Assembly (NCBI RefSeq): GCF_009600315.1
Contig: NZ_WIWC01000012.1
Coordinates: forward strand, 62,001-126,000
DNA: 64,000 nucleotides
Origin: Pseudomonas helleri
GTDB taxonomy: Bacteria; Pseudomonadota; Gammaproteobacteria; Pseudomonadales; Pseudomonadaceae
Direction of reading: 5' to 3'
The notes beneath the pieces are model-generated. The model worked only from the letters and a program-made list of their open reading frames with translations. It made no database searches and had not been told where the DNA came from. The stretch's first letter is position 1, and every line of letters begins with the position of its first letter. This document shows, piece by piece, positions 44,596 through 53,600 of this stretch. The translations under genes and the position numbers were made by a program.

Positions 44596-46332
44596 ATGTC
44601 TGATAAAATGCCTCCCCTGCGCTCCGCCCAATGGTTTGGCAGCGCGGACAAAAACGGCTTCATGTACCGCAGCTGGATGAAGAATCAGGGCATTGCCGAC
44701 CATCAGTTTCAGGGCAAACCGATCATCGGTATCTGCAACACCTGGTCAGAGCTGACGCCGTGCAACGCTCACTTCCGAACCATTGCAGAGCACGTCAAGC
44801 GCGGTGTCATCGAAGCAGGCGGCTTCCCGGTTGAATTCCCGGTGTTCTCCAACGGCGAATCAAACCTGCGCCCCACCGCCATGCTGACCCGCAATCTGGC
44901 CAGCATGGACGTGGAGGAAGCCATTCGCGGCAACCCGATTGACGGCGTTGTGCTGCTGACCGGCTGCGACAAAACCACCCCTGCCCTGTTGATGGGGGCT
45001 GCCAGTTGCGACGTTCCCGCTATCGTAGTGACCGGTGGGCCGATGCTGAACGGCAAGCACAAGGGCAAAGACATCGGCGCCGGCACCATCGTCTGGCAGA
45101 TGCACGAGTCCTATAAGGCGGGCAATATCAGCCTCGACGAATTCCTCTCGGCAGAAGCCGGCATGTCACGTTCGGCGGGCACCTGCAACACCATGGGCAC
45201 CGCCTCGACCATGGCCTGCATGGCAGAAGCGTTGGGCACTTCGTTGCCGCACAACGCGGCGATTCCGGCGGTCGATTCGCGCCGTTACGTGCTCGCGCAC
45301 ATGTCCGGCATGCGGGCGGTGCAAATGGTGCGCGAAGACCTGCGCCTGTCCAAAGTGCTGACCAAAGAAGCCTTTGAAAATGCGATCCGGGTCAATGCGG
45401 CCATTGGCGGCTCGACCAATGCGGTGATCCACTTGAAAGCCATCGCCGGACGCATCGGCGTCGATCTGGAACTGGATGACTGGACCCGCATCGGACGCGG
45501 CACACCGACACTGGTGGATTTGCAGCCGTCCGGGCGCTTCCTGATGGAAGAGTTCTACTACGCGGGCGGCCTGCCGGCCGTGCTGCGCCGGATGGGGGAA
45601 AACAACTTGATCCCGCACCCTAATGCACTGACGGTCAACGGCCAGAGCTTGTGGGACAACGTGAAAAACTCGCCCATTTATGGCGACGACGAAGTGATCC
45701 GTGCGATTGAAAACCCGCTGGTAGCGGACGGCGGCATTTGCGTATTACGCGGCAATCTGGCGCCACTGGGCGCCGTGCTGAAACCGTCGGCTGCCACTCC
45801 GGCGTTGATGAAGCATCGAGGGCAAGCCGTGGTGTTTGAAAACTTCGACATGTACAAAGCACGCATCAACGATCCGGAGCTGGACGTCACCGCCGACTCG
45901 ATATTGGTGATGAAAAACTGTGGGCCCAAGGGTTATCCGGGCATGGCCGAAGTGGGCAACATGGGCTTGCCGGCCAAGCTGCTGGCCCAGGGCGTGACGG
46001 ACATGGTGCGTATTTCCGATGCACGCATGAGCGGCACAGCCTATGGCACCGTGGTCTTGCATGTGGCCCCCGAAGCTGCAGCGGGCGGGCCATTGGCCGC
46101 CGTGCAGGAAGGCGACTGGATCGAACTGGATTGCCACAGCGGGCGTTTGCATCTGGACATCAGCGACGCCGAACTGGCTGCCCGACTGGCCGACATCGAA
46201 CCGCCAAAAAACCTGCTGATTGGCGGCTATCGCCAGCTGTACATCGACCATGTGATGCAGGCCGACCAAGGCTGCGACTTTGACTTTCTGGTGGGTTGCC
46301 GCGGATCAGAAGTGCCGCGTCATTCGCATTGA
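44596..46332 (+). CDS. IlvD/Edd-family sugar-acid dehydratase (L-arabonate dehydratase-like)
   Basis: A 578-residue dehydratase. Fe-S ligands are in CNTW, TGCDKTTPALLMGAASCD and SAGTCNTMGTASTMACMAEALG. The metal/substrate segments are AIGGSTNAVIHLKAIA, KNCGPKGYPGMAEVGNMG, and the end SDARMSGTAYGTVVLHVAPEAAAGGPLA. The MSGTAYG spelling and the length fit the sugar-acid branch (arabonate, galactonate, xylonate) rather than IlvD proper. It would remove water from an aldonate to give the 2-keto-3-deoxy acid used by the AraD1-like enzyme. The ATG has GAGAG upstream. Two operator candidates lie in the intergenic region ahead of it. Confidence 0.9.
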   Translation: MSDKMPPLRSAQWFGSADKNGFMYRSWMKNQGIADHQFQGKPIIGICNTWSELTPCNAHFRTIAEHVKRGVIEAGGFPVEFPVFSNGESNLRPTAMLTRNLASMDVEEAIRGNPIDGVVLLTGCDKTTPALLMGAASCDVPAIVVTGGPMLNGKHKGKDIGAGTIVWQMHESYKAGNISLDEFLSAEAGMSRSAGTCNTMGTASTMACMAEALGTSLPHNAAIPAVDSRRYVLAHMSGMRAVQMVREDLRLSKVLTKEAFENAIRVNAAIGGSTNAVIHLKAIAGRIGVDLELDDWTRIGRGTPTLVDLQPSGRFLMEEFYYAGGLPAVLRRMGENNLIPHPNALTVNGQSLWDNVKNSPIYGDDEVIRAIENPLVADGGICVLRGNLAPLGAVLKPSAATPALMKHRGQAVVFENFDMYKARINDPELDVTADSILVMKNCGPKGYPGMAEVGNMGLPAKLLAQGVTDMVRISDARMSGTAYGTVVLHVAPEAAAGGPLAAVQEGDWIELDCHSGRLHLDISDAELAARLADIEPPKNLLIGGYRQLYIDHVMQADQGCDFDFLVGCRGSEVPRHSH

Positions 46333-46369
46333 CACTGCAACACCCGTAATCGCACCAGGGGCAAAAAAA

Positions 46370-46566
46370 CTGTAGGAGCTGACGAGCTCTGCGAGGCTGC
46401 GACCGGCGGCAAAGCCGTCGTAAAACCATGCTACCCGGTGGATCAAGCACACCGCGTTCATAGTGTTTGCGACGATTGCATCGTCGGACGTAGCCTCGCA
46501 TTACTCGTCAACTGCTACGACTTGATCAGCGGGCGGGCATTTCGCAGCCTTCGGCAGCGACTACAA
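46370..46566. repeat. REP/BIME repeat cluster 1
   Basis: A REP-like unit at 46371-46427 (GTAGGAGCTGACGAG ... GGCTGCGA ... GTCGTAAAACC) faces inverted relatives at about 46466-46518 (ending CGTCAACTGCTAC) and about 46541-46565 (GCAGCCTTCGGCAGCGACTAC). Related units occur at 52595 and 61237. It fills most of the space between the dehydratase and GntR genes. Confidence 0.75.
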
Positions 46567-46655
46567 AACGGCGCTGCATCGGGGTTTTGTGAGGTTTACG
46601 CCTCGCGTGGCTGTTATCATCGGTGCCTTTCTGCCACAGGATCGACCTACGCCCT

Positions 46656-47381
46656 ATGGATTATCGTCAGCCCTCCGAGCGCAAAAGCATGCACGCGCGC
46701 ATCGTTCAGGAACTGGGCATGCAAATTGTCTCCGGGCGCTTTAAACCCGATGACAAACTGCCCGCAGAAGCCTTGTTGTGCGAAGAGTATGCGGTCAGCC
46801 GTCCGGTGCTGCGCGAAGCCACCCGGGTGTTGCTTGCCAAGGGCCTGGTGTACTCCAAACCGCGCGTGGGAACGGTGGTCAAGCCGCGCCGCGAATGGCA
46901 CATGCTTGACCCGGATGTGCTGCATTGGCTAATGCAAAGTTCGCCACAAAACGAATTTTTTGCCTTGCTGACCAGTGTACGCAGCATTATCGAACCCGCC
47001 GTGGCCGCCCTCGCCGCTCAGCATGCGACCGATGAAGAAGTCGCCGCTATCCGTGATGCTTATGAGCGCATGGAGAAAGCCGATACCCCTGAAGCGTTAT
47101 TACAGCCCGATCTGGATTTTCACAGCCGCATTGCCGATGCCACTCACAATGACTTGCTCGCCAACCTGTGCAATATGCTGTCGCTGGCGTTGCGTGAAGC
47201 GTTAAAGCATTCAAATCGCCGTCCCAACTTGCATGAACTGGCGCTGCCTCGGCACAAAGCCATTTTGACGGCCATCGAAAATCACGACGCACTGGGCGCG
47301 CGACATGCCACGCTGGTGCAATTGGATGATGCACGCACGGCGTTGGATGTGGTGCTTAGGCAAGATCCCGTCACACTGTGA
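46656..47381 (+). CDS. GntR-family (FadR/FCD subgroup) regulator
   Basis: The product is 241 residues from the ATG at 46656. An in-frame GTG at 46623 is less convincing, and neither has a strong ribosome-binding site. The N-terminal winged helix contains LGMQIVSGRFKPDDKLPAEALLCEEYAVSRPVLREATRVLLAKGLVYSKPRVGTVV. The C-terminal FCD helical domain carries the metal-binding pattern DLDFHSRIADATHNDLLANL plus later His residues. It most likely represses the neighbouring sugar-acid genes through the GT-N3-AC sites at about 44.5 kb and is released by the sugar acid or its keto-deoxy product. This is an inference from position and operator type. Confidence 0.9.
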   Translation: MDYRQPSERKSMHARIVQELGMQIVSGRFKPDDKLPAEALLCEEYAVSRPVLREATRVLLAKGLVYSKPRVGTVVKPRREWHMLDPDVLHWLMQSSPQNEFFALLTSVRSIIEPAVAALAAQHATDEEVAAIRDAYERMEKADTPEALLQPDLDFHSRIADATHNDLLANLCNMLSLALREALKHSNRRPNLHELALPRHKAILTAIENHDALGARHATLVQLDDARTALDVVLRQDPVTL

Positions 47382-47493
47382 ACCTGACCGGGTGCAGAAA
47401 CATTCGGTGGTTTAAAGGCTGCAGCAGATTCACCCCAGTGAAATACACCGACTGAATACTCGCCCGGTGTCCATTCAATCACTGAGATCTGCC

Positions 47494-48720
47494 ATGCGTT
47501 ATTCCACTGTTGCGTTTTCCATCACTGCCTGCCTGAGCCTGTCTTTGACCTCTGTGGCCGCTCATGCACTCCCCCCCTCTTCTGCCGACAACCAAACTTC
47601 CAACACTCAAAAAGCCTTGTTGATTGGTGTGGATGGCATGCAGTACGAAAAACTGCAGGAAGCCATCGCACAGAACATGGCGCCGCACATTGGCAGCCTC
47701 AAACTGGCCAAAAGTTACATCGGCGGCATTGACGGTACTCCAACCGAACAACTCACCAACAGCGGCCCGGGGTGGACGACTATCTTGACCGGCAGTTGGG
47801 TCGACCGGCATCAAGTCGACGCCAACAATGGTGCATTACGCAATCAGGCGCCCAGCCTGTTCGAACAACTCAAACGCGCGGCACCACAGCGTAAAACCAC
47901 CAGTATTGTCAGTTGGGGCACCATCAACGACAACTTCGCCGAAGACATCGCTCAGGGCTATATCGACAGTGCCACCAAATGCCTGGACGTGGATCAATGT
48001 GTGGCCGATAAAGCCGGTTACGAACTTGAACATGGCGAGTCTGACCTGGTATTCGCCCACTTCGATGAGCCTGATCTGGCGGGTCACGATCATGGTTTCG
48101 CCCCCGAGTATCAGCAGGCCATACAGGGTGTAGATGCGCAGGTGGGCCAGTTGCTGTCAGCGCTGAAACGCCGTCAAGCGACCCACCCGACGGAGGACTG
48201 GTTAGTCATCGTCTCGCCCGATCACGGCTGCCGCCTACCGGACGGTTACAGCCACGGCCAACAAACCCTGAGCGAAAAGACCACTTTTATTGCGATGAAC
48301 AAATTGGCTAACGCGCAACTGACCGATCCTGTCAGCGCCCCAACTAACCCGGGACACAGCGGGTTATATGGCTTTGCCAGTCAGGCGGACATCACGCCGA
48401 CAATTCTGAAACATTTTGGCGTTGAACCGGATGCGGCACAGCACTCAATGGACGGCCTGCCTTTGATTGGCGCACTGGGCGTCAGACAGCTCACAACTCA
48501 GGTTTTACCGGCCACCTCGCAGGTGGTGCTGACATGGCAAGGCGACAAACCCCGGGGCGAACCCGTGCATATTTACCGCGACGGTCAGCACATCGCCTCA
48601 GTGCCCAACCATCAAGGTGAATACATCGATAACGATGTGAAAGACATCAATGGCAACGTCAACTACACGGTGGAAATCAATAAGGTGCCGGTGTCACGTT
48701 TGGTGACTATGCAACACTGA
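47494..48720 (+). CDS. Secreted alkaline-phosphatase-superfamily phosphodiesterase/pyrophosphatase
   Basis: The product is 408 residues from the ATG at 47494. The frame extends nine codons upstream. The signal peptide is STVAFSITACLSLSLTSVAAHA. The metal-binding core of the type I phosphodiesterase/nucleotide pyrophosphatase family is visible: ALLIGVDGMQYEKLQ with the first Asp, the nucleophile in NSGPGWTTILTGSW (Thr), HFDEPDLAGHDHGF, SPDHGCRLPDGYSHGQ and GHSGLYGF. The C-terminal ~80 residues look like a fibronectin-type beta domain (VLTWQGDKPRGEPVHIYRDG). The substrate may be a phosphodiester or nucleotide in the periplasm or medium. A shared terminator separates it from pepN. Confidence 0.85.
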   Translation: MRYSTVAFSITACLSLSLTSVAAHALPPSSADNQTSNTQKALLIGVDGMQYEKLQEAIAQNMAPHIGSLKLAKSYIGGIDGTPTEQLTNSGPGWTTILTGSWVDRHQVDANNGALRNQAPSLFEQLKRAAPQRKTTSIVSWGTINDNFAEDIAQGYIDSATKCLDVDQCVADKAGYELEHGESDLVFAHFDEPDLAGHDHGFAPEYQQAIQGVDAQVGQLLSALKRRQATHPTEDWLVIVSPDHGCRLPDGYSHGQQTLSEKTTFIAMNKLANAQLTDPVSAPTNPGHSGLYGFASQADITPTILKHFGVEPDAAQHSMDGLPLIGALGVRQLTTQVLPATSQVVLTWQGDKPRGEPVHIYRDGQHIASVPNHQGEYIDNDVKDINGNVNYTVEINKVPVSRLVTMQH

Positions 48721-48731
48721 ACGGGCTGACA

Positions 48732-48773
48732 TAAAAAAGGCGCTATCCGATTGCTCGGGTAGGGCCTTTTTTT
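48732..48773. terminator. Bidirectional terminator between the phosphodiesterase gene and pepN
   Basis: AAAAAAGGCGCTATCCGA pairs with TCGGGTAGGGCCTTTTTT around TTGC, with one mismatch and one wobble. It lies between convergent genes. Confidence 0.88.
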
Positions 48774-48783
48774 ACATCAGAGG

Positions 48784-51441
48784 TTACGCCAGGCTTTTGC
48801 TGACCACTTCAAACACATCGCTGGACAGGTCGCCCGAGTTGCGAATGCGCTCAAGTTCAGCCTTCATCAACGCCTGACGGGCGCTGTCGTATTTACGCCA
48901 GCGGGTCAATGGCGCCAATTGGCGCGAAGCAATCTGCGGGTTCAAGGCGTTCAGCTGGATCACCAGATCGGCCAGGAAGCGATAGCCCGAGCCGTCCGCC
49001 GCATGGAAGTTGATCAGGTTCTGGCCGGCAAAAGCGCCCACCAGCGCGCGCACCTTGTTCGGGTTTTTCAGGGTAAACGCTGGATGCTCCATCAACTGCT
49101 GCACGCGCTGCAAACCGCCGGGCAAGGTGCTGCCCGCCTGCACGCTGAACCATTGGTCCATGACCAGCGGATCGTCCTTGAAGTGATCGGCAAAGCTGGC
49201 CAGCGCGGCGGCTTTCTCGGCCTCAAAAGGCGAGTTGACCAGCACTGCCAAGGCGGTCAGGCGCTCGGTCATATTGTCGCTGTGCTCGAACTGCTCCAGC
49301 GCCGCCGCCAACACCTCGGGTTTGCCGGTCAGCATCAAGTAAGACAGCGCGATGTTTTGCAGGGCGCGACGGGCAAAATGCTCAGCTTCGGCCACGTATG
49401 GCGTGGCCTTGGACACCGCACGATTGGCTTGATAACGCGTCCACAGGTCATCGAACAGGCTATCGGCCAATTGCTTGCGGGCAAACTCGCGGGCCGCGTG
49501 GATCGCGTCGACATCGGCCACTTCGCTGATTTCAGTGAGGTAAGCCTCGCCCGGCAACGACAGCATCTCCGCCACCATGGCCTGATCCAGTTGCGCGTTG
49601 TTGAGCACGCTGCGCAGCGCCTCAACCAGACGCGGGTCCAGGGTCAGTGCTTCACCACGTTGATGCTGGCTGATCAAGTCTTGCAACACCTGCACCGACA
49701 GTTGCTGGCCGGCATCCCAGCGGTTGAAACCATCGCTGTCGTGTTGCATCAGGAACATCAACTGGTCACGGCTGTAGGCAAACTGCAACTTGACCGGTGC
49801 CGAGAAACCGCGCAACAGCGATGGCAACGGTTTTTCAGGCACACCCACGAAGGTGAAGGTCTGCTGGGCTTCAGTCACCGACAGCACCCGCGTGGTGCCC
49901 GCAGCGTTCGTCTCGCCCGCCAGTTGCAACGCCAGTTCAGCGCCCTGTGCGTTCAACAGGGCCAGTTCTACCGGAATCACGAACGGCAGTTTTTCAACCT
50001 TGTCCGGAGTTGGCGGGCAGCTTTGGGCGAAGGTCAGGCTGTAGGTCTTTTGCGTCGCATCATAGTGCTCGCTGACCGCCAGACGCGGTGTACCGGCCTG
50101 GCTGTACCAGCGTTTGAACTGGGACAGGTCGGCGCCGTTGGCGTCTTCCATGGCCTTGATAAAGTCATCGCAGGTGACGGCCTGACCATCATGGCGCTCA
50201 AAGTACAGGTCGCTGCCTTTGCGAAAGCCCACTTCGCCCAGCAGGGTGTGGATCATGCGCACCACTTCCGAGCCTTTTTCGTAGACCGTCAGGGTGTAGA
50301 AGTTGGAGATTTCGATAAAACTGTCAGGGCGCACCGCATGGGCCATAGGGCCAGCATCTTCGGCGAACTGATGGGTGCGCAGGTAAGCCACGTCCTGAAT
50401 ACGCTTGACCACCCGCGAGTTCATGTCGGCCGAGAATTGCGAGTCACGGAACACCGTGAAGCCTTCCTTGAGCGACAGCTGGAACCAGTCACGGCAAGTC
50501 ACGCGGTTGCCCGACCAGTTGTGGAAGTATTCGTGGGCGACAATCGCTTCAACGCGCTGATGCGCGGCGTCGGTGGCGGTTTCGGCGCGGGCCAGCACGG
50601 CGCTGGAGTTGAAGATATTGAGACCTTTGTTCTCCATCGCGCCCATGTTGAAGTCACTGACGGCAACGATCATGAAGATGTCCAGATCGTATTCACGGCC
50701 GTAGGTTTCCTCATCCCAGCGCATCGACTTTTTCAGGCTGGTCATGGCGTGCTGGCACTTGTCGATGTTTTCCGGCTCGACATAAATGCGCAAGGCGACG
50801 TTGCGGTCGGTCATGGTGATAAAGGTGTCTTCAACGCACCACAAATCTCCCGCCACCAGGGCAAACAGGTAAGCCGGTTTCATGAACGGGTCTTCCCAGG
50901 TCGCCCAGTGCCGACCGTCTTCGTCGGGGCCGCTGGCGATCGGGTTGCCGTTGGACAGCAGGATCGGATAACGATGCTGCTCTGCCACCACGGTGGTGGT
51001 GAACTTGCTCATGACGTCCGGGCGGTCGAGGTAATAGGTGATCTTGCGAAACCCTTCGGCTTCGCACTGGGTGCAAAACATCGTGCCGGACTTGTACAAG
51101 CCTTCCAGCGCGGTATTGGATTCGGGGTGGATCTTGACGCTGGTGTCGACCACAAACTGCTCGGCAGTCGGGTGCAGGATCAGGTGGCTGTCGCTCAGTT
51201 GATAATCTGCAGGGGTCAGTTCGGCGTCATCCATCGCCACACTCAACAGCTGCAGTTGCTGACCGTCCAGCGCCAGCGCCGGTAAACCTGCGCCGCGCGC
51301 CGGGTTGCGGCGCATCACCAACTGCGCATGGACCAACGTGTGATCCTCGAACAACTCAAAGGTCAGATGCGTCTCGTCGATCAGATACTCGGGCGCCTGA
51401 TAGTCCTTCAGGTAGATCATTTGCGGTTGTTCGGTGCGCAT
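48784..51441 (-). CDS. pepN: Aminopeptidase N
   Basis: An 885-residue M1 zinc aminopeptidase that removes N-terminal residues from peptides in the cytoplasm. The substrate-binding GAMEN is at 267-271, the zinc motif HEYFH at 303-307 and the third ligand Glu326 in SLKEGF. The catalytic-domain landmarks CQCEAEGFR-like TQCEAEGFRKITYYLDRPDV (about 124-143) and FTVFRDSQFSAD are also present. The C-terminal helical half ends in VFEVVSKSLA. The size agrees with E. coli PepN (870). A very long frame on the opposite strand (48919-51285) is a coding shadow. The neighbour downstream of its start, the DUF2797 gene, is on the same strand, 12 bases upstream. Confidence 0.96.
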   Translation of the reverse strand: MRTEQPQMIYLKDYQAPEYLIDETHLTFELFEDHTLVHAQLVMRRNPARGAGLPALALDGQQLQLLSVAMDDAELTPADYQLSDSHLILHPTAEQFVVDTSVKIHPESNTALEGLYKSGTMFCTQCEAEGFRKITYYLDRPDVMSKFTTTVVAEQHRYPILLSNGNPIASGPDEDGRHWATWEDPFMKPAYLFALVAGDLWCVEDTFITMTDRNVALRIYVEPENIDKCQHAMTSLKKSMRWDEETYGREYDLDIFMIVAVSDFNMGAMENKGLNIFNSSAVLARAETATDAAHQRVEAIVAHEYFHNWSGNRVTCRDWFQLSLKEGFTVFRDSQFSADMNSRVVKRIQDVAYLRTHQFAEDAGPMAHAVRPDSFIEISNFYTLTVYEKGSEVVRMIHTLLGEVGFRKGSDLYFERHDGQAVTCDDFIKAMEDANGADLSQFKRWYSQAGTPRLAVSEHYDATQKTYSLTFAQSCPPTPDKVEKLPFVIPVELALLNAQGAELALQLAGETNAAGTTRVLSVTEAQQTFTFVGVPEKPLPSLLRGFSAPVKLQFAYSRDQLMFLMQHDSDGFNRWDAGQQLSVQVLQDLISQHQRGEALTLDPRLVEALRSVLNNAQLDQAMVAEMLSLPGEAYLTEISEVADVDAIHAAREFARKQLADSLFDDLWTRYQANRAVSKATPYVAEAEHFARRALQNIALSYLMLTGKPEVLAAALEQFEHSDNMTERLTALAVLVNSPFEAEKAAALASFADHFKDDPLVMDQWFSVQAGSTLPGGLQRVQQLMEHPAFTLKNPNKVRALVGAFAGQNLINFHAADGSGYRFLADLVIQLNALNPQIASRQLAPLTRWRKYDSARQALMKAELERIRNSGDLSSDVFEVVSKSLA

Positions 51442-51453
51442 GCGGGTGTCCTT

Positions 51454-52251
51454 TTACTGATGCACGGCCAGCTGGTAGGCCGTGTATTTGCGAATATTGA
51501 TAACGCCGGTGTCGAAGATCAGGTATTGGCCCTTGATCCCCATCAGCGTGCCTTCAACGATCGGATCCTTGTCCAGATTAAAGCTGACAATCTTGCTTGG
51601 GTACTGCTCAACCGGGTAACAAATCTCGATGGGCTCGACGCTATGCAAGGGTTGGACCGCTTGCAAGCCAAAACGCTCCTGCAAGGTGTGTAGACCTTCG
51701 GCGCAGCTGTCGAACAGCTGATCACGCACCGCGGCGAGGTCAACCGGCTCGGCATTGCCCTTAAGCAGTGCCCGCCAGTTGGTGCGGTCAGCCACTTGCG
51801 AGCGCAACAGGTCTTCGACAAAACCCGACTGCTGACGGGTGGCGACGCGCACGATCGGCAAGGCCTGACTGGCGCCCTGATCGAGCCAGCGGGTCGGCAA
51901 TTGAGTACCGCGGGTGATGCCGACCTTGACCCCGGAGGAGTTGGCCAGATACACCACGTGATCGGTCATGCAGAATTGCTCGCCCCACGACGGATCACGG
52001 CACGTACCTGCGTCGTAATGGCAGCGCTCCGGGCTCATGATGCACACATCGCATTGCGCCAGCTTGGTCATGCACGGGTAGCAATAGCCCTGACTGAAGC
52101 TCTTCTTGGTTTTGCGTCCGCAGTGGGAGCAGTGGATCTCTCCCAGGAATTCCAGACGCAGTTTGGTACCGATCAATGGATTGACCGGCACCTCGGTATC
52201 GCCCAAACGAAACGCGTATTGAACGGTCGGCTGTTCCAGACGTGCCGACAT
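51454..52251 (-). CDS. DUF2797 family protein
   Basis: The product is 265 residues from the ATG at 52251. The frame is open up to 52341 without a better start, and the ribosome-binding site is weak. It contains a zinc-ribbon-like Cys cluster, HCSHCGRKTKKSF followed by YCYPCMTKLAQCDVC and PERCHYDAGTCRDPSWGEQFC. A GIY-YIG-like segment VVYLANSSGVKVGITRGTQLPTRW comes next. This combination is characteristic of DUF2797. GIY-YIG folds often cut DNA, but activity has not been shown for this group to my knowledge. It lies between yeaC and pepN on the same strand, 12 bases before pepN, and is likely co-transcribed. Confidence 0.85.
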   Translation of the reverse strand: MSARLEQPTVQYAFRLGDTEVPVNPLIGTKLRLEFLGEIHCSHCGRKTKKSFSQGYCYPCMTKLAQCDVCIMSPERCHYDAGTCRDPSWGEQFCMTDHVVYLANSSGVKVGITRGTQLPTRWLDQGASQALPIVRVATRQQSGFVEDLLRSQVADRTNWRALLKGNAEPVDLAAVRDQLFDSCAEGLHTLQERFGLQAVQPLHSVEPIEICYPVEQYPSKIVSFNLDKDPIVEGTLMGIKGQYLIFDTGVINIRKYTAYQLAVHQ

Positions 52252-52280
52252 TTTACTGATTGCACCGCGACCAATCTCAA

Positions 52281-52541
52281 TCAATGGATGGCATCCGACT
52301 TGAACAGGATGTTCGGCACCGGCGCCGACTTGGAGCTGCACTCCTGCGGACCCATGTAGCCGGTGCGTTGGTCTTCGGGCAGGTTGTTGACTTCCCAGGC
52401 GATCATGGCCTGCAACGACAGCTCGCGTTGCTCGGGGGTCAGCTTGTTGCCGTCAGCCCATTTACCGATTTCTACGGCCAGTTTCAGGCTCTGATAGATC
52501 TCGGGAGTGATGTTTTTGATCATTTCGTTGAAAGAGGACAT
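52281..52541 (-). CDS. YeaC family protein (DUF1315)
   Basis: The product is 86 residues from the ATG at 52541, preceded by GCGGAAACAG. It contains MIKNITPEIYQSLKLAVEIGKWADG, TPEQRELSLQAMIAWE and LPEDQRTGYM, typical of the short YeaC/DUF1315 proteins. The function is unknown. The gene is followed after 29 bases by the DUF2797 gene on the same strand. A BIME lies directly upstream, between it and the rhomboid gene. Confidence 0.85.
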   Translation of the reverse strand: MSSFNEMIKNITPEIYQSLKLAVEIGKWADGNKLTPEQRELSLQAMIAWEVNNLPEDQRTGYMGPQECSSKSAPVPNILFKSDAIH

Positions 52542-52594
52542 GGTTCTGTTTCCGCTCTTTGAAAAATAGTGAGGTAAATGTCGCACCGCTGTTC

Positions 52595-52726
52595 GTAGCA
52601 GCTGCCGAAGGCTGCGTCCGATTGCGAAGCGATCGTAAAACCCGAATACCAGGTTTAACAGACATACCGAACTGCCTGATTTTACGACGGCTGCGCCGCC
52701 GGACGCCGCCTTCGGCGGCTGCTACA
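52595..52726. repeat. REP/BIME repeat 2, overlapping the end of the rhomboid gene
   Basis: Two opposed REP units: GTAGCAGCTGCCGAAGGCTG from 52595, with GATCGTAAAACC at its far end, and the inverted TTTTACGACGGCTGCGCC ... CGGCGGCTGCTAC ending at 52725. The final GCTAC supplies the stop codon (TAG on the minus strand) of the rhomboid gene. Confidence 0.8.
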
Positions 52727-53600
52727 GGTGCATCGCAATTTTGCGACGGGCCCACAGGCCGCCCAGCAAACCGGTCAGGCAACCGATCACCAATCCGCCT
52801 ACATGTGCCGCGTTGGCGATCTGGCCAAAACCAATCATCGACACCAGCCCGGACATGCACAACGCCAGCCATACCAGCATCATCACCAGCACGCCGCGAG
52901 GCAGGTTGTACATCGGGTTGGGCGCCATCAACTGGTAAATCCAGATATGCCCCAGCAAGCCGTACAACACTCCCGACAAGCCGCCAAACAGACTCGGGCC
53001 GCCGAACAGGTATTGGGCGAAGTTGGACACCAGGCTGAATAACAGGCTCAGGCCGATCAGGTTGATGCTGCCCTGACGCAGTTCAATACGTCGCCCCAGT
53101 TCCCAGAACCACATGCCGTTCATGGCGATGTGCAGGAAACCGAAGTGAATCAGCATGGGGGTGAACAGGCGCCACCATTGCCCCGACGCCAAGGTCTCGG
53201 ACAACGGCGCAAACTGGATGTATTGACCGCGAATGGTGTAATCGACAAAGGTCAGGCCGCTCAAGGTCGAGAGGTTGTCGCCCAATTGCGTGACGACCGC
53301 CACCAGAACGCACAGCAGCAAAATAATCGCGGTGGCCGGGCTGTCGCGCAGCTGCCGGACCAAGCCAGGCCGGGCCATCGGCACCGGACGCTCGACAACC
53401 GGCAGTTCATGCTCGGGATCACCCGCCGGAAAGCGCTGATACAGATTACGCACATCCTCGGCAATGTTGTCGGGCGCCCACAGCACCTGCTCGCCCGCTT
53501 CTTCACTGACCCGATGGGGCACTTGCAGACGCTTGAGCAAGGCCACAAAACCGCTTAAATCGACCGACAAGGGTAGACGCAACACCTGTACAACACTCAT
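52722..53600 (-). CDS. Rhomboid-family intramembrane serine protease
   Basis: The product is 292 residues from the ATG at 53600. The N-terminal ~80 residues form a small cytoplasmic domain, as in GlpG (LPLSVDLSGFVALLKRLQVPH). The six-helix rhomboid core follows: HFGFLHIAMNGMWFWELGRRIE (the L1/helix 2 region), the catalytic Ser209 in GGLSGVLYGLLG, and His266 in NAAHVGGLVIG. It cleaves transmembrane segments of partner proteins. The start overlaps the phosphoesterase gene by four bases, making a chain nadK-phosphoesterase-rhomboid. The last codons end inside a REP element, so the original C-terminus may have been replaced. Confidence 0.92.
   Translation of the reverse strand: MSVVQVLRLPLSVDLSGFVALLKRLQVPHRVSEEAGEQVLWAPDNIAEDVRNLYQRFPAGDPEHELPVVERPVPMARPGLVRQLRDSPATAIILLLCVLVAVVTQLGDNLSTLSGLTFVDYTIRGQYIQFAPLSETLASGQWWRLFTPMLIHFGFLHIAMNGMWFWELGRRIELRQGSINLIGLSLLFSLVSNFAQYLFGGPSLFGGLSGVLYGLLGHIWIYQLMAPNPMYNLPRGVLVMMLVWLALCMSGLVSMIGFGQIANAAHVGGLVIGCLTGLLGGLWARRKIAMHL

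Noticed and set aside
48919..51285. 788-codon open frame on the strand opposite pepN
   Set aside because: Its composition (many Gln, His and Arg, no domain) is that of a shadow of a high-GC gene. The minus strand carries full aminopeptidase N motifs.
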